Notes under the pieces: model-generated | Database searches by the model: none | Seen by the model: only the letters and a program-made list of their open reading frames with translations | What the model was told of the DNA's origin: nothing | NCBI GenBank assembly: GCA_038093975.1 | Contig: JBBPTG010000160.1 | Span: 1-56,908, forward strand | Direction of reading: 5' to 3' | DNA length: 56,908 nt | Origin: Chalciporus piperatus | Taxonomy: Eukaryota > Basidiomycota > Agaricomycetes > Boletales > Boletaceae | Translations under genes and position numbers: made by a program | Shown here: one piece after another, positions 32,811 to 43,535 of the stretch | Layout: every line of letters begins with the position of its first letter | How positions within the stretch are numbered: position 1 is the stretch's first letter

Positions 32811-34628
32811 CTACTCTACTTGGCCTTGTGGATTGGCCTTGTCCTCCAGTGCCTGGAAATCAAATGTGAATGTAGCAGCTTTCGCCTCTTGGAAACTAAT
32901 CATGATGGACGTCGTCAGTTTGACAATTTTGACAAAGAATATCACTTACCCGGTATGTTCCTGGATTTTCTTTTGAACCACGTTGGCCAGATAGTTGGGA
33001 CATTTTGCATTAAACTGTTTCAGCATCTCAAGGTAATACTCGAATCTAATGAAACCATTCAGTCAAGCCTGAGAGTGTGTACGTTTATATACCTTGGGCG
33101 GAACACAGAATCGTTGAAGTCCATCACAGTGCCATTGCTCAAGCCAGAAAGAACACATTCGATCTGATAAACAATGTATTACATCAGTTGTGTGAATGGT
33201 AGGATGAGCAACACATACGGCAGTGGCGACCAAGGCCAGTTGAGGGATGGGAGCATTGAGGTAAGGATTGGTGGACCCGGTGCCTAAAAGCGTACCCTGG
33301 CCTCGTTGTCCCCACCACTGAGCCTTGATGAGTTGGGGGAAAATCGGATGGCTCCATGGGTCACCTTCACAGGTGCGTTCCTTCACACTTTTTCAGAATG
33401 ACCAGGTATTGCCGGTAAATGTCACTTACCTTGATATTCAACCCGCCGTGCAACATTTTCCCTTGGTCGACCAACCATCTGACCGCCAACAATAACTCTT
33501 CCCCCTTCAAATCCCCGGGGAGACCATATGCATGAGGAACGGCGAGTCGTGCTTTGGCAACGAGCTCACCACGGAGCTGGGTAGCTCCTCCCCAAACCTA
33601 TTTATATGGCGCCATGTAGTTTGTTAGTACAGAATAGACGGTCATATTGATGCTTACATAGTCTATGAGTTGCATCTTCAGTTGTGTGTTGGTCTCCATA
33701 CCCTTGAAAAAGGTGGAGAGCGTCGAGTCTTTTTTGCTCCCCAGGACCAATGCCTTCCAACAGATCTCCTCCTTCTGAACGCCCATAGGAAATCCGTGAG
33801 TGAGTGAGATATACTGGCGAACTAGGCCGTGACCTAGCTTGGCAAGTTTGTTGGTGCTTGGGCATTCGAACGTCCCAAGTTTGACCTTCTGTCCCTTGGA
33901 TACTGGGGCGCCTTTTGATGTGGTATCATTTTTCTTTTCATCGTCTTCTTGCGGCCCTCGAATAATCTGAGTGAGGTTCAAGTCAGTATGTTTGTGGAGC
34001 TAAGAAAAAACAAATACCTCGTCATTCGCCTTCACCGTCGCCTGGGCTGGAGATGGTGCTTTTGCACCTTCATTGGCATCCCCAGCGTTGACTTGGGCAT
34101 TGTCCTGTGTATCATGCCCATGTCCATGCTCTCCGGCGTCAGCGTCTTCATCAACTTCGCCTTCCTCCGTATCTTTCTCGCCCACCTCCAAATCATCGCC
34201 ATCACCAAGTAGCGCATCAAGAAGAGAGAGAGAAACCTCTTCCCGGGCCTTTCTGCGCTGTTTGACACGGGGGGATGATTGTGCGTCCTCACCGTCAGCG
34301 TCCTCTTGGCTGGTCTCAGCTTCCTCTTGAGCGAGAAGCCGTGCCACCCTCTTGCGAGTAGCTGGCCGGCATGGTGAGCATGTATTTGTATCGTACATGG
34401 ATACTTACCTCGTTTTTCCTCCTCCAGTAATGCAGCTGCTGCTGCCGCTTTCTCTTTCTGCTCCAGTTTTTTCACAGCCTTGGCCTCTGCGGGACTCAGT
34501 GGGCTCGGTGAGTCGCGTCGTTTACCTCTCTGACGTTTAGAAGGCTGCGCAGGAGGGGGAGGGGAAAGTGAAGGGCTAGCGGGGCGTTTCTTGTCACGGG
34601 TCTCTTTTCTAGTCTGAGGGCCTGCCAT
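32811..34628 (-). CDS. DUF6532-like protein with disordered N-terminus
   Basis: A multi-exon minus-strand gene starts at the ATG at 34628 (MAGPQTRKETRDKKRPASP). The first 190 residues are Lys/Arg/Glu- and Asp-rich and probably disordered, with nuclear-signal-like KRQRGKRR. The conserved part follows: SLTHGFPMGVQKEEICW, VWGGATQLRGELVAKARLAV, GLPGD, then HPIFPQLIKAQWWG and PIPQLALVATA. This order is what I know from the Agaricomycete DUF6532 family, which has no known activity. Six or so introns are inferred from GT-AG ends. The last (GTAAGTGATATTC, near 32950) leads to an exon ending GQVE and a TAG at 32813-32811. It is in tandem with the TET/JBP gene, 284 bp downstream of that gene's stop. 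Family call moderate. Confidence 0.65.
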
Positions 34629-34912
34629 GTTGTTGGTAAGTGTATGTTGTAGAGGGGGTTGAAGTGGATTGAAGAGAAAAGAATGAAGGGAACTCTCGCC
34701 GTAGTGTTATATTATACATGCAGGGAGGCCTGGACCCAACGGCGATCAGAAGACCAGTGTAGATCTGGAACCTAAGGGGTATTGAATGGAAAACTATTTC
34801 CGGCGTCATCGGAGGTACGCGCGCCTAGCTCACTGAGACAGAAACAAAAAATGACACCAAGTCAACGATTAATCATCAAAGATACAATGGACTAGACTTA
34901 AGTACTCTGAGT

Positions 34913-36051
34913 CTAGTGGAAAAAGTCGCTGAAGGACCAACCGTTCTTGTTCTCCTTCCACCGATCAAACGCCCGATCGCTTTGAAACACGAATGATGCC
35001 CTAGTGCCCTCGTAGTAGAGATTCAAGTGGGTTGTGCTGTCAGACCGGAAGGCCGCGAAATCCCCATTTCCCATCTCTACCACCAAACCCGGCTCTTTGA
35101 GGGCAAGCCCACCGCCAATGAAATTGCCAATGGCAAGTACCAGGCAAAGGCTCTTGTCGCCGACGTCGCGGTGGCCTTGCGTGCACACGTTGATATTGAG
35201 CACGAATGAAATGAACGGCGAGACCAGACTTCCTGGCTGTCCCGGAAGGGACTCCACGATCTCTATCATCGCCTTGTACTCTGCAGGCAGGTTCAAGCGT
35301 AACTGTTGGTTTCAGAGTTTTAGTTTATCCTTATCGACGAATGTGACTTACCACGTCTTCAATCCACACAAATACATCTTTGAAAGCCATGGAGAGATCG
35401 TCATAAAGCTGTTTGTTCTGGTCGAAATCCCGGGACATGTAGGGCAGAAACTGCCATGTGTTCGTACGCGAGACGTCCGTTCGCTCAAGCTCATGAGGGT
35501 GGACAGCACTCGGTGTTCCTTCTCCCTAAGCAGCCAAAATCCGTCGTCAAGATCAATACTAGTGTCTAGTCACTCACATTGGTCGTGTATCGATTATACC
35601 AGGAGAAGTGCAGGCAGCGGAAGGGTGCGCCATCTCTGCTGTTGCGGTGTTGCCAAAGATTGTCATCGTCCAGACAGGCGGAGAGTTTGGCCGCAAGATT
35701 TTCTTTTAGCCGCATGGGCATGGCGTTACAAATGAAAACCATCAGGCTTCCATCACCGTTGCGTATGTCAAGTGCTCTGATGTTCAGCGTTAGAGAGTAC
35801 AGGTGAGTCATATAATTCACTTACCCTTCGAAAGAGGTCGTTGGAATGCAGATGTATTCATTGGGCTGCTTCTTATAGCCCTTGGGGTAGAAGTCCTCCA
35901 GCTTGGAACGAAGGGGGTTTAACACCTAGCAATTGACTCCCAACTGAGCCTACTTACTAGGGTCGCGAGGTGCAGCGGATCCCGGACTGCTGTTCCCTTA
36001 GCTGCCGCCTCTCTTTGCATATCTGTCCAGATCGCGTTTCGGGCTCGATGC
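34913..36051 (-). CDS. TET/JBP-like 2-oxoglutarate/Fe(II) dioxygenase, visible C-terminal 318 residues
   Basis: Five exons fit: 36051-35958, 35925-35825, 35776-35578, 35525-35353 and 35302-34913. The catalytic domain has the iron ligands in CTQGHRDVGDKS (His-x-Asp) and STTHLNLYYEG (distal His), and an Arg in GTRASFVF that would bind 2-oxoglutarate. Upstream are conserved stretches AVRDPLHLATL, NEYICIPTTSFEG, MVFICNAMP and FRCLHFSWYNR. These match the fungal TET/JBP family, whose members oxidise 5-methylcytosine or thymine in DNA. No start codon is evident. The most upstream exon opens at a splice acceptor (36053-36052) five bases from the Plavaka ATG, so any N-terminal exons lie antisense to the transposase or are lost. 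All iron-binding residues are intact and no stop is seen, so activity is plausible. Confidence 0.8.
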
Positions 36052-39031
36052 CTGCACTAGGTAGCCTAGCAGACGAAGAACTGCAGACTGCACTAGGTAG
36101 CCTAGCAGACGAAGAACTGCAGACCGAGGAGGTGGAGGTAGATCGCCCAGTTCAAGTTCTCCCCCATCAAGCTGCTGACTGGCAAGAAAACCCGAGGGAG
36201 ATTATAGAGGATTTCCATGACCAGCTCTATGAGTTGGTCCCCTTGGACTTGGACGGCGACTCAGAGCCGCACGCAGGACCTTCCAACCAACGACAAACGG
36301 AGGAAATAGATGAACGTTTCGAAGAAGACCTATTTCCTCGTGCGGGGACCGTGATCCGAATGGACGAGACGTTGCATGAGAAGTGGCGGAAATTGTTTGG
36401 AAAGGAAGATGCTGACGGAGACGCCCTGATGGATGAGGGCCCTGGCGACTCGGATGCTGCCAAGTTTACACCATTCGCCTCTGAGCTGGACTGGAGGATC
36501 GCTCGATGGGCAGTTCAAGAAGGGGTGGGCCACAAGTCATTGGATCGACTGCTAGCCATTCCAGGGGTGCGTTTCAATCGTGGACTCGTTCATTGCAATA
36601 ACTGACTCAGACGGATAGGTTGTGAAAAGTCTGGGTCTCTCATTCCATAACACCAGGAAGTTGCACAAGATAGTGGACGAGATTCCGCCTCGCGTCAAAT
36701 GGACCACTCGCGAGCTATGGTATCAATCTGATCCTGAGGCCAGACACACGATACACTATCGGGACGTCATCGATGCGGTCAAGACTTTATTGGGAAATCC
36801 AGCACATGCGAAGGACATCGTCTACAGGCCTAAACAGATTTTCACTAACTCGTCCAAGAAGAAGAGAATATACCATGAGATGTGGACCGGGGATTGGTGG
36901 GCAGCAGTTCAGGTAAGTCTAATCCGCATCAGTTTTCCCCGTCACTGACAGTTGTCTCAGAAACGGTTACCTGAGCACTCCTGCGTTGCCCCCGTCATCA
37001 TCTCAACCGATAAGACGCAGCTTACGCAGTTTTCTGGGGGGAAAATGGCATATCCGGTGTATCTGACGCTGGGCAACATTCCTCGCGCCCTTCGACGCAA
37101 GCCTAGCGAAAATGCATGCGTCCTCATCGGCTATCTCTCCATCAGCAAGATTGTCGGCAAGGACTTGACAAAGAAAGAACAGTCGGCGCGCGTTCAACAG
37201 CTATTCCATGAGTCGATGAGGTTGATATTGGAGCCACTGATAGAGGCAGGGAAGAAAGGAGTGGAGATAGCGGGAGGAGATGGGAAAGTCAGGCGAGTTC
37301 ATCCAATCCTCGCTGCGTACGTCGCCGACTATCCCGAGCAGTGTCTGGTGACCTGCGCCAAGTACGGGACATGCGCCAAGTGTCTCGTCACAGAGGATGA
37401 GCTGGAAGAGAGAGTTCCTGGACCACCTCGCACTCAGAAATCTACTGCCGATACCATAAGGAACGCCATGGCACAGGCCACGTCCAATTCCAATTACCTG
37501 GACCTTTGCAAAGCTGCGCTGCTGTCTGGTGGGGTCAGTCGACCTTTCTGGGACGGATTCCCTCTCTGCGACATTCATCTTTCCATCACGCCCGACGTTC
37601 TCCACCAACTATACCATGGGATCGTCAAGTACCTCACCTCCTGGTGCACCAGTCTCATGGACACCAAGGAGCTCGATTCTCGAATCCGCACTCTCCCTCC
37701 TTGTTTCGGCGTTCGTCACTTTACCAATGGGTGGTCCAAACTGTCTCAAATCGCTGGCAAAGAAAGAAAGGACATGGCCCGCATTCTCTTGGGCGTCCTG
37801 GTCGGTAAAGTCCCCTCCCAGGTCATCACCTCCTACCGCGCCCTCCTCGACTTCATATACATAGCCCAATACCCCACCCACGACGATGATTCCCTCCAAT
37901 GGATGGAGGAATCGCTCAGTCTCTTCCACGAGAATAAAGAGATTTTCCTCGCTGGGGAAAATGGGCTGGGCATCCGAGAACATTTCAATATCCCCAAGTT
38001 CCACTCCCCCGTGCATTACGCCGACTCTATTCGATACTTCGGAACCACGGACAACTACAACACGGAAGCTTTCGAGCGCTTCCATATAGACATGGCCAAG
38101 GAAGGCTGGCGAGCCTCCAACTTCAGAAATGAAGTTCCACAAATGACCCGGTGGCTGGAGCGACAAGAGAAAATCAGTCTTTTCCAGGGCTACGTCGAAT
38201 ACAGGACTCAAGACGACCTTCAGGATGATCGGGAGGAACCACTCAATCCAAAAACTTCTGGAGCTGGCGTGGTGATCGCTCGTCAGCCAGCCGTCCCAGG
38301 CCAAACTATCAATAGCATCCAAAAGAACCATCACGCTCCCTCATTCCCTCATCATCTTCGAACCTATCTCAACTCCCTTCTACCCGCTGATGAAGCTCTT
38401 CCCCGCCGCAACATTCCATTTGCCCATCTTCCATTCGACAAACTGGACATTTGGCATACCTGCAAGTTCGCTCTCGACGTACTCGGTAACGACGTTGATG
38501 GTACAGAGGGGATAGATTCCATCAAAGCCAAGCCAGGCAGGTTTGATACCGTTGTCGTGGCTTATACCAGCGATGCAGAGACTACAGGTTTGCAAGGTAA
38601 GTATAGTATCTGTTTTGAATTTGTACCCAACAATCTGACATCTTGCTTTCAAAGGAATGCGAATAGGACGTTTGCGAGTTATTTTCAAACTTCCCTCCTC
38701 CCTTTCTCTTTTGACTCAGGCGCCTGATACCTGGCCAAAAGAACCATTGGCATACGTAGAGTGGTATAAGCATTCGGCGTCACCAGGCAAGTTCCACAAC
38801 ATGTATAGAGTTACTAAACCTTCTCTTCCTCCAAATATCTCAAACTTGGCTCCTACCATTCCCGGTGACATTATCCCTCTCAAAACCATTAGGCAGAGTT
38901 GTCAACTAATTCCGCATGTTACTGATGATGAGCGTTCTGCCGATTGGACTGGTGATATTGTTTTAGACACTTGTTCTACCTTCCTTTTGAATAATTGGTC
39001 TAGTAAGTATTCCTATCAGATGTTGTACTAG
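36048..39031 (+). CDS. Plavaka-family transposase, intact
   Basis: The enzyme is a basidiomycete Plavaka transposase (RNase H-fold DDE type) of about 930 residues. Exons are 36048-36566, 36619-36912, 36961-38596 and 38655-39031; all joins are in frame and no stop interrupts. The N-terminus is acidic. The catalytic core shows STDKTQLTQFSGGKMAYPVY (first Asp), TPDVLHQLYHG (second Asp) and NTEAFERFHID (Glu). Other landmarks are GNIPRALRRKPS, LGYLSISK, CAKYGTCAKCLV and the C-terminal SSKYSYQMLY before TAG at 39029-39031. The start ATG at 36048 is followed by a duplicated 12-residue unit. It is transcribed away from the TET/JBP gene. No terminal inverted repeats were identified, so the limits of the element are unknown; repeat arrays begin 140 bp after the stop. 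Confidence 0.87.
36053..36124. repeat. 36-bp tandem duplication at the shared 5' ends
   Basis: Two exact copies (36053-36088, 36089-36124) encode ALGSLADEELQT twice in the transposase. On the other strand each copy carries the same splice-acceptor-like TGCAG used by the TET/JBP gene. Confidence 0.9.
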
Positions 39032-39175
39032 TAGTTGTAGATGCTACAATGTCGATTCAAAAAAGATCCATATGTACATAAATTGTTCCATTTGTTTACA
39101 AAAGTGCACAAATAAGTCATAGGTGCACATATGACTACAAATGACTGGCTATGACATACAGGGTTTTTCCTGATG

Positions 39176-39780
39176 AGCGACCCAAACGGCCCACCCATGC
39201 CTCAAGCGACTCACCTATGCCCCAAGCGGCTCACCCATGTCCCAAGCGGCTCACCCATGTCCCGAGCGACTCACCCGCACCACAAGCGAGTTCTCAGTGA
39301 CCCAAACGGCCCTCCAGCGACTCAAACGGCCCTCCAGCGACCCAAACGGCCCTCCAGCGACTCAAACGGCCCTCCAGCGACCCAAACGGCTCACCCATGT
39401 CCCGAGCGACTCACCCATGTCCCGAGCGACTCACCCGCACCACAAATGAGTTAAAAAATGCGGCGGCTCCTCAGGCTGGCCACTCATCTAGTCCGAGGAC
39501 GACCATGGACAATGGACAACGACAGGAGTTAGATACTACTCATAGACTCACCCATGTCCCGAGCGACTCACCCGCACCACAAACGAGTTCTCAGTGACCC
39601 AACCGGCCCATTAGTGCCCCAATCGACTCACCTACGCCCCGAGCGGCTCAGCCATGTCCTGAGCGACTCACCCACACCCCAAACGAGTTTTCAGCAACCC
39701 AAACGGCCCTCCAGTGGTCCAACCGGTCCATCCATGCCCCAATCGTCTCACCTACGCCCCGAGCGGCTCACCCATCATCA
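39176..39780. repeat. Minisatellite array, 18-21 bp units
   Basis: Interspersed variants of two units fill this stretch: GACCCAAACGGCCCTCCAGC and CCCGAGCGACTCACCCATGT. Several frames stay open through it with Pro/Ser/His-rich repeats; I do not regard them as genes. Confidence 0.85.
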
Positions 39781-39829
39781 GCAACACTGCAAAAAGTCTG
39801 AAGTTACTGGATTGACTGGATCAGTTAAA

Positions 39830-40700
39830 TCAGTAGTCCAGTGGCCCAGTAACCAGTAATTTCAGTAGTTTCAGTAGTTTCAGTAACCTAGTCACCCAGT
39901 CATCAAGTAGTTTCAGTAGTCTTAGTAACCCAGTGGCCTAGTGGCCCAGTCATCCAGTCATTTCAGTAGCTTCAGTAGCTCAGTCATTCAGTCATCCAGT
40001 AGTCTCAGTAGTCTCAGTCATCCAGCAGCCCAGTCATCCAGTCATCCAGTCATTTCAGTAGTCCCAGTAGCTCAGTCATCCAGTCATCCAGTCATTTCAG
40101 TGGTCTCATTAGTCCAGTGGCCAAGTGTTCCAGTTATCCAGTAGTTCCAGTAACCCAGCAGCCCAGTCATCAAGTCATCCAGTTACTTCAGTAGTCTCAG
40201 TAGCCCAGTCATTCAGTCATTCAGTCATCCAGTAGTTCCAGTAACCCAGCATCCCAGTCATCCAGTCATCCAGTAGTTCCAGTAACCCAGCAGCCCAGTC
40301 ATCCAATCATCCAGTCACTTCAGTAGTCTCAGTAGCTCAGTAGCCCAGTGTTCCAGTCATCCAGACATCTCAGTAGCCTAGTAGCTCAGTTTCCCAGTCA
40401 TGTAGTCATCTCAGCAGCCTAGTAGCCCAGTGCCCTAGTCATCCAGCAATCCAGTTGTCTCATTACTCCAGCCATCCAGTATTCCAGTATTCCAGTAATC
40501 TAGTCACTCAGTGGTCCAGTAATCCAGTCACTCCAGTCACTCCAGTCACACAAGTCACACAAGTCACTCCAGTAATCCAGTCACCTCAGTAATCCAGTCA
40601 CTCCAGTAATCCAGTCACCCTGTGGTCCAGTAAACCAGTCACTTCAGTCACACCAGTCATACCAGTTATCCAGTTACCCAGCCCTCAGCTCACCCAATCA
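39830..40700. repeat. CCAGT-type minisatellite array, left arm
   Basis: Many short units of CAGTCATCCAGT, CAGTAGTTTCAG and CCAGTAATCCAGTCAC fill 870 bp. The array at 42680-42930 is made of the same words in reverse complement. Confidence 0.85.
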
Positions 40701-40789
40701 CTCCAGTACTACTCAGTCATCTAATAGAGTCATTCTAATTAGTGACATTTTATAATCATTCATAGGATGGATTATAGCTAAAGTCCACA

Positions 40790-41615
40790 AAAATGTGTAC
40801 TAAAAGTGTAGTTAACAATGTGGGAAAGGGTATTAGGATTGAGTGTAGTGAAGTGTACAAAAAAGCGTAGTAAAAGTGTAGTTACAAGTGTGGGAAAGTA
40901 TAGCTAGATTGAGTGAGCAAAGTGTACAAAAAAGCGTAGTAAAAGTGTAGTCAAGAGTGTGGGAAAGTGTAGCTAGATTGAGTGTAGCAAAAGTGTACAA
41001 AAAAGCGTAGTAAAAGTGTAGTGAAATGTGTGGGAAAGTGTGTAGTGATAGAGTGTAGCTAAAGTGGACAAAAAAGTGTACTAAAAGTGTAGTTACAAGT
41101 GTAGTGATTGAGTGTAGCAAAGTGTAACAAAAAAGCGTAGTAAAACTTGAATCAAATGTGTAGGAAAGTGTAGCTAGATTGAGTGTAACAAAAGTGTACA
41201 AAAAAGCGTAGTAAAAGTGTAGTGAAATGTGTGGGAAAGTGTGTAGTGATAGAGTGTAGCTAAAGTGGACAAAAAAGTGTACTAAAAGTGTAGTTACAAG
41301 TGTAGTGATTGAGTGTAGCAAAGTGTAACCAAAAAGCGTAGTAAAACTTGAATCAAATGTGTAGGAAAGTGTAGCTAGATTGAGTGTAACAAAAGTGTAC
41401 AAAAAAGCGTAGTAAATGTGTAGTTACAAGTGTGGGAAAGTGTATTAGGTTAGAGTGTAGCAAAAGTGTACAAAAAAGCGCAGTAAGTGTGTAGTTACAA
41501 GTGTAGCAAAGTATGTGGAGATCAAACCTACTGAAAGTGTACAAAAAAGCATACACAAGTGTACAAAAAATATGGTAGCTATCTAGTGTAGGAGATCCTA
41601 GTAAAGTGTAGCCAC
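40790..41615. repeat. GTGTAG/GTGTACAAAA satellite with 201-bp higher-order unit
   Basis: Monomers built around AAAGTGTACAAAAAAGCGTAGTA and GTGTAGTTACAAGTGTGGGAAA repeat about every 60 bp. A larger block repeats with a 201-bp offset (CTTGAATCAAATG at 41146 and 41347) and differs by very few bases. Confidence 0.85.
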
Positions 41616-41734
41616 ATTTCCCTAATGCTCGGACTTGACACAAAATCCGCGCGAAAAAGTCACGTGACCATGTTGAATTTGCCGCGCCACCTCTTCGACT
41701 CTCTCTCACCACTACACCACACCTCAACAACAAC

Positions 41735-42510
41735 AAAACGGCCGGCGAGGGCTCAAAAGCCCCGCCGGCATCGCCAGGTGAGTGAAAACTCGCTCACCAC
41801 CATATCCGCTCACCTCGCAAACAGCCTGCTGCCACCTACCACCTCACTCTCGACACGAAAACGACGAAAACGCGAAAACGCGGCCGGCGTGGGCTCAACA
41901 GCCCCGCCGGCTTCACGAGGTGAGTGATAAGCCACCTGCTCACCCCGCAAACAGCCGCTTGCACTGCTCGGCCCACTACCACCTACCACACCACTCTCGA
42001 CACGAAAACGACAAAAACGCGAAAACGCGGCCGGCGTGGGCTCAACAGCCCCGCCGGCTTCACGAGGTGAGTGATAAGCCACCTGCTCACCCCGCAAACA
42101 GCCGCTTGCACTGCTCGGCTCACTACCACCTACCACACCACTCTCGACACGAAAACGACGAAAACGCGAAAACGTGGCCGGCGTGGGCTCAACAGCCCCG
42201 CCGGCTTCACGAGGTGAGTGAGAACTCGCTCACCACCACATCCGCTCACCCCGCAAACAGCCGCTCGCACTGCGCGGCCCACTACCACCTACCACACCAC
42301 TCCCGACACGAAAACGACGAAAACGCGAAAACGCGGCCGGCGTGGGCTCAACAGCCCCGCCGGCTTCACGAGGTGAGTGATAAGCCACCTGCTCACCCCA
42401 CAAACAGCTGCTCGCACTGCTCGGCCCGCTACCACCACTTCTCACCACCTCAAGCTCAAACAACGAAGCCGGCGCGGGCTCAACAGCCCCGCTGGCTTCA
42501 AAGGTTCGTG
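41735..42510. repeat. GC-rich 147-bp tandem repeat
   Basis: About five to six copies are present. The marker GGCCGGCGTGGGCTCAACAG lies at 41882, 42029, 42176 and 42335, so spacings are 147, 147 and 159 bp; diverged copies flank both sides. Because 147 is divisible by three, a plus-strand frame stays open through the array. Confidence 0.88.
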
Positions 42511-42679
42511 TTTATTTGTTGACTAACACACCTACTCACCTCGTACATAGCTGCTCGTGTTGCATGGCACTTCATTAACTTGTAACTATTGTACCACAAT
42601 ACATGTAATAGTTAGACATAATATATTTCGCATTTTCTGAACTGTCATAAGGTGTGAATTAATCATAAGATATAGTGAA

Positions 42680-42930
42680 CTAGTAATTGGGACTGGGTGA
42701 CTGGATTACTGGGTGACTGGATTACTGAGGTGACTGGGTGACTGGATTACTGGGTTACTGAGGTGACTGGGAGTGACTGGTGGCTGGGTTACTGGTGTCA
42801 CTTGTGTGACTGGAGTGACTGGAGTGACTAGATTACTGGATCACTGAGTGACTGGATTACTGAGACTACTGGATTACTGGACCACTGAGTGACTAGATTA
42901 CTGGAATACTGGAATACTGAATGGCTGGAG
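42680..42930. repeat. ACTGGATTACTGGGTGACTGG array, right arm
   Basis: Short units of GTGACTGGATTACTG occur here, the reverse complement of words in the 40500-40640 part of the left array. The array ends 13 bp before the LTR at 42943. Confidence 0.85.
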
Positions 42931-42942
42931 TAATGAGACAAC

Positions 42943-43535
42943 TGAAACGACTCAACTCAATCAAGAGCTAGCGCTATCATCAGACAACATGCCCTAGTGG
43001 AACCACATCAACTCAGTAACTAGAGCTGAGGATCAGACTAGGCAAGCAGGAGCGCTTGGCCCATGAAGTTCAAGAAGAGGAAACTCCAGGAGAACAAGAC
43101 TGGAGAGCCAGTGCTTGTCAACCCGGGTTTATATACTATTGACAGTGTTTGTACATGTTGTGGCTAAACCTTAACTATATGACTAGGTATGACTAGATAT
43201 GAGTCATGGCGAGTAACAGCCAATAGCGTATATGACTAGGAAGCGAGATGAGTCAGCGTGAGTCAGTATGAGTCACGGTGAGTCATAATGAGTCAATAAG
43301 AGTCTGAGTCATGGTGACTCGGTATGAGTCATGGACAGTGGGGAAGATGCACAGCCACGCACAGCCACGTTACGTAAGCGAAAGGCTAGACCTAGCTGAT
43401 GTCAGCAGGTCACGTGATGTGATCTTGATAAGATAAGATAACAGAAAAGGGAGAGAAAGCGACTAAGTCCAAAAGTGAAAGAGAAACGTAGTAAGCGTAG
43501 GAAAGACTAGGATAAGGAACTGAGCGTTCGTAACA
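42943..43535 (-). repeat. LTR (3' copy) of the LARD-like element
   Basis: This copy is 593 bp. It shares a TATA sequence (TTTATATA read on the plus strand near 43130) and the AGAACAAGACT word near 43090-43110 with the other copy. Confidence 0.9.

Noticed and set aside
40833..41402. Minus-strand frame of 189 codons with repeated Phe/Thr/Leu blocks
   Set aside because: It simply follows the satellite units, which lack stops in that frame; no start context or conserved domain.
41782..42522. Plus-strand frame of 246 codons with 49-residue repeats
   Set aside because: It is open because the 147-bp unit is divisible by three; composition is that of a GC-rich repeat and there is no independent sign of coding. 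Kept only as a finding about the repeat length.
39176..42930. Possible CRISPR array
   Set aside because: Units are contiguous tandem repeats without unique spacers, in a eukaryotic genome.
43260..43330. Repeated GAGTCA motifs as AP-1-like regulator sites in the LTRs
   Set aside because: They are a low-complexity feature of this LTR family; no evidence of binding beyond the word itself.
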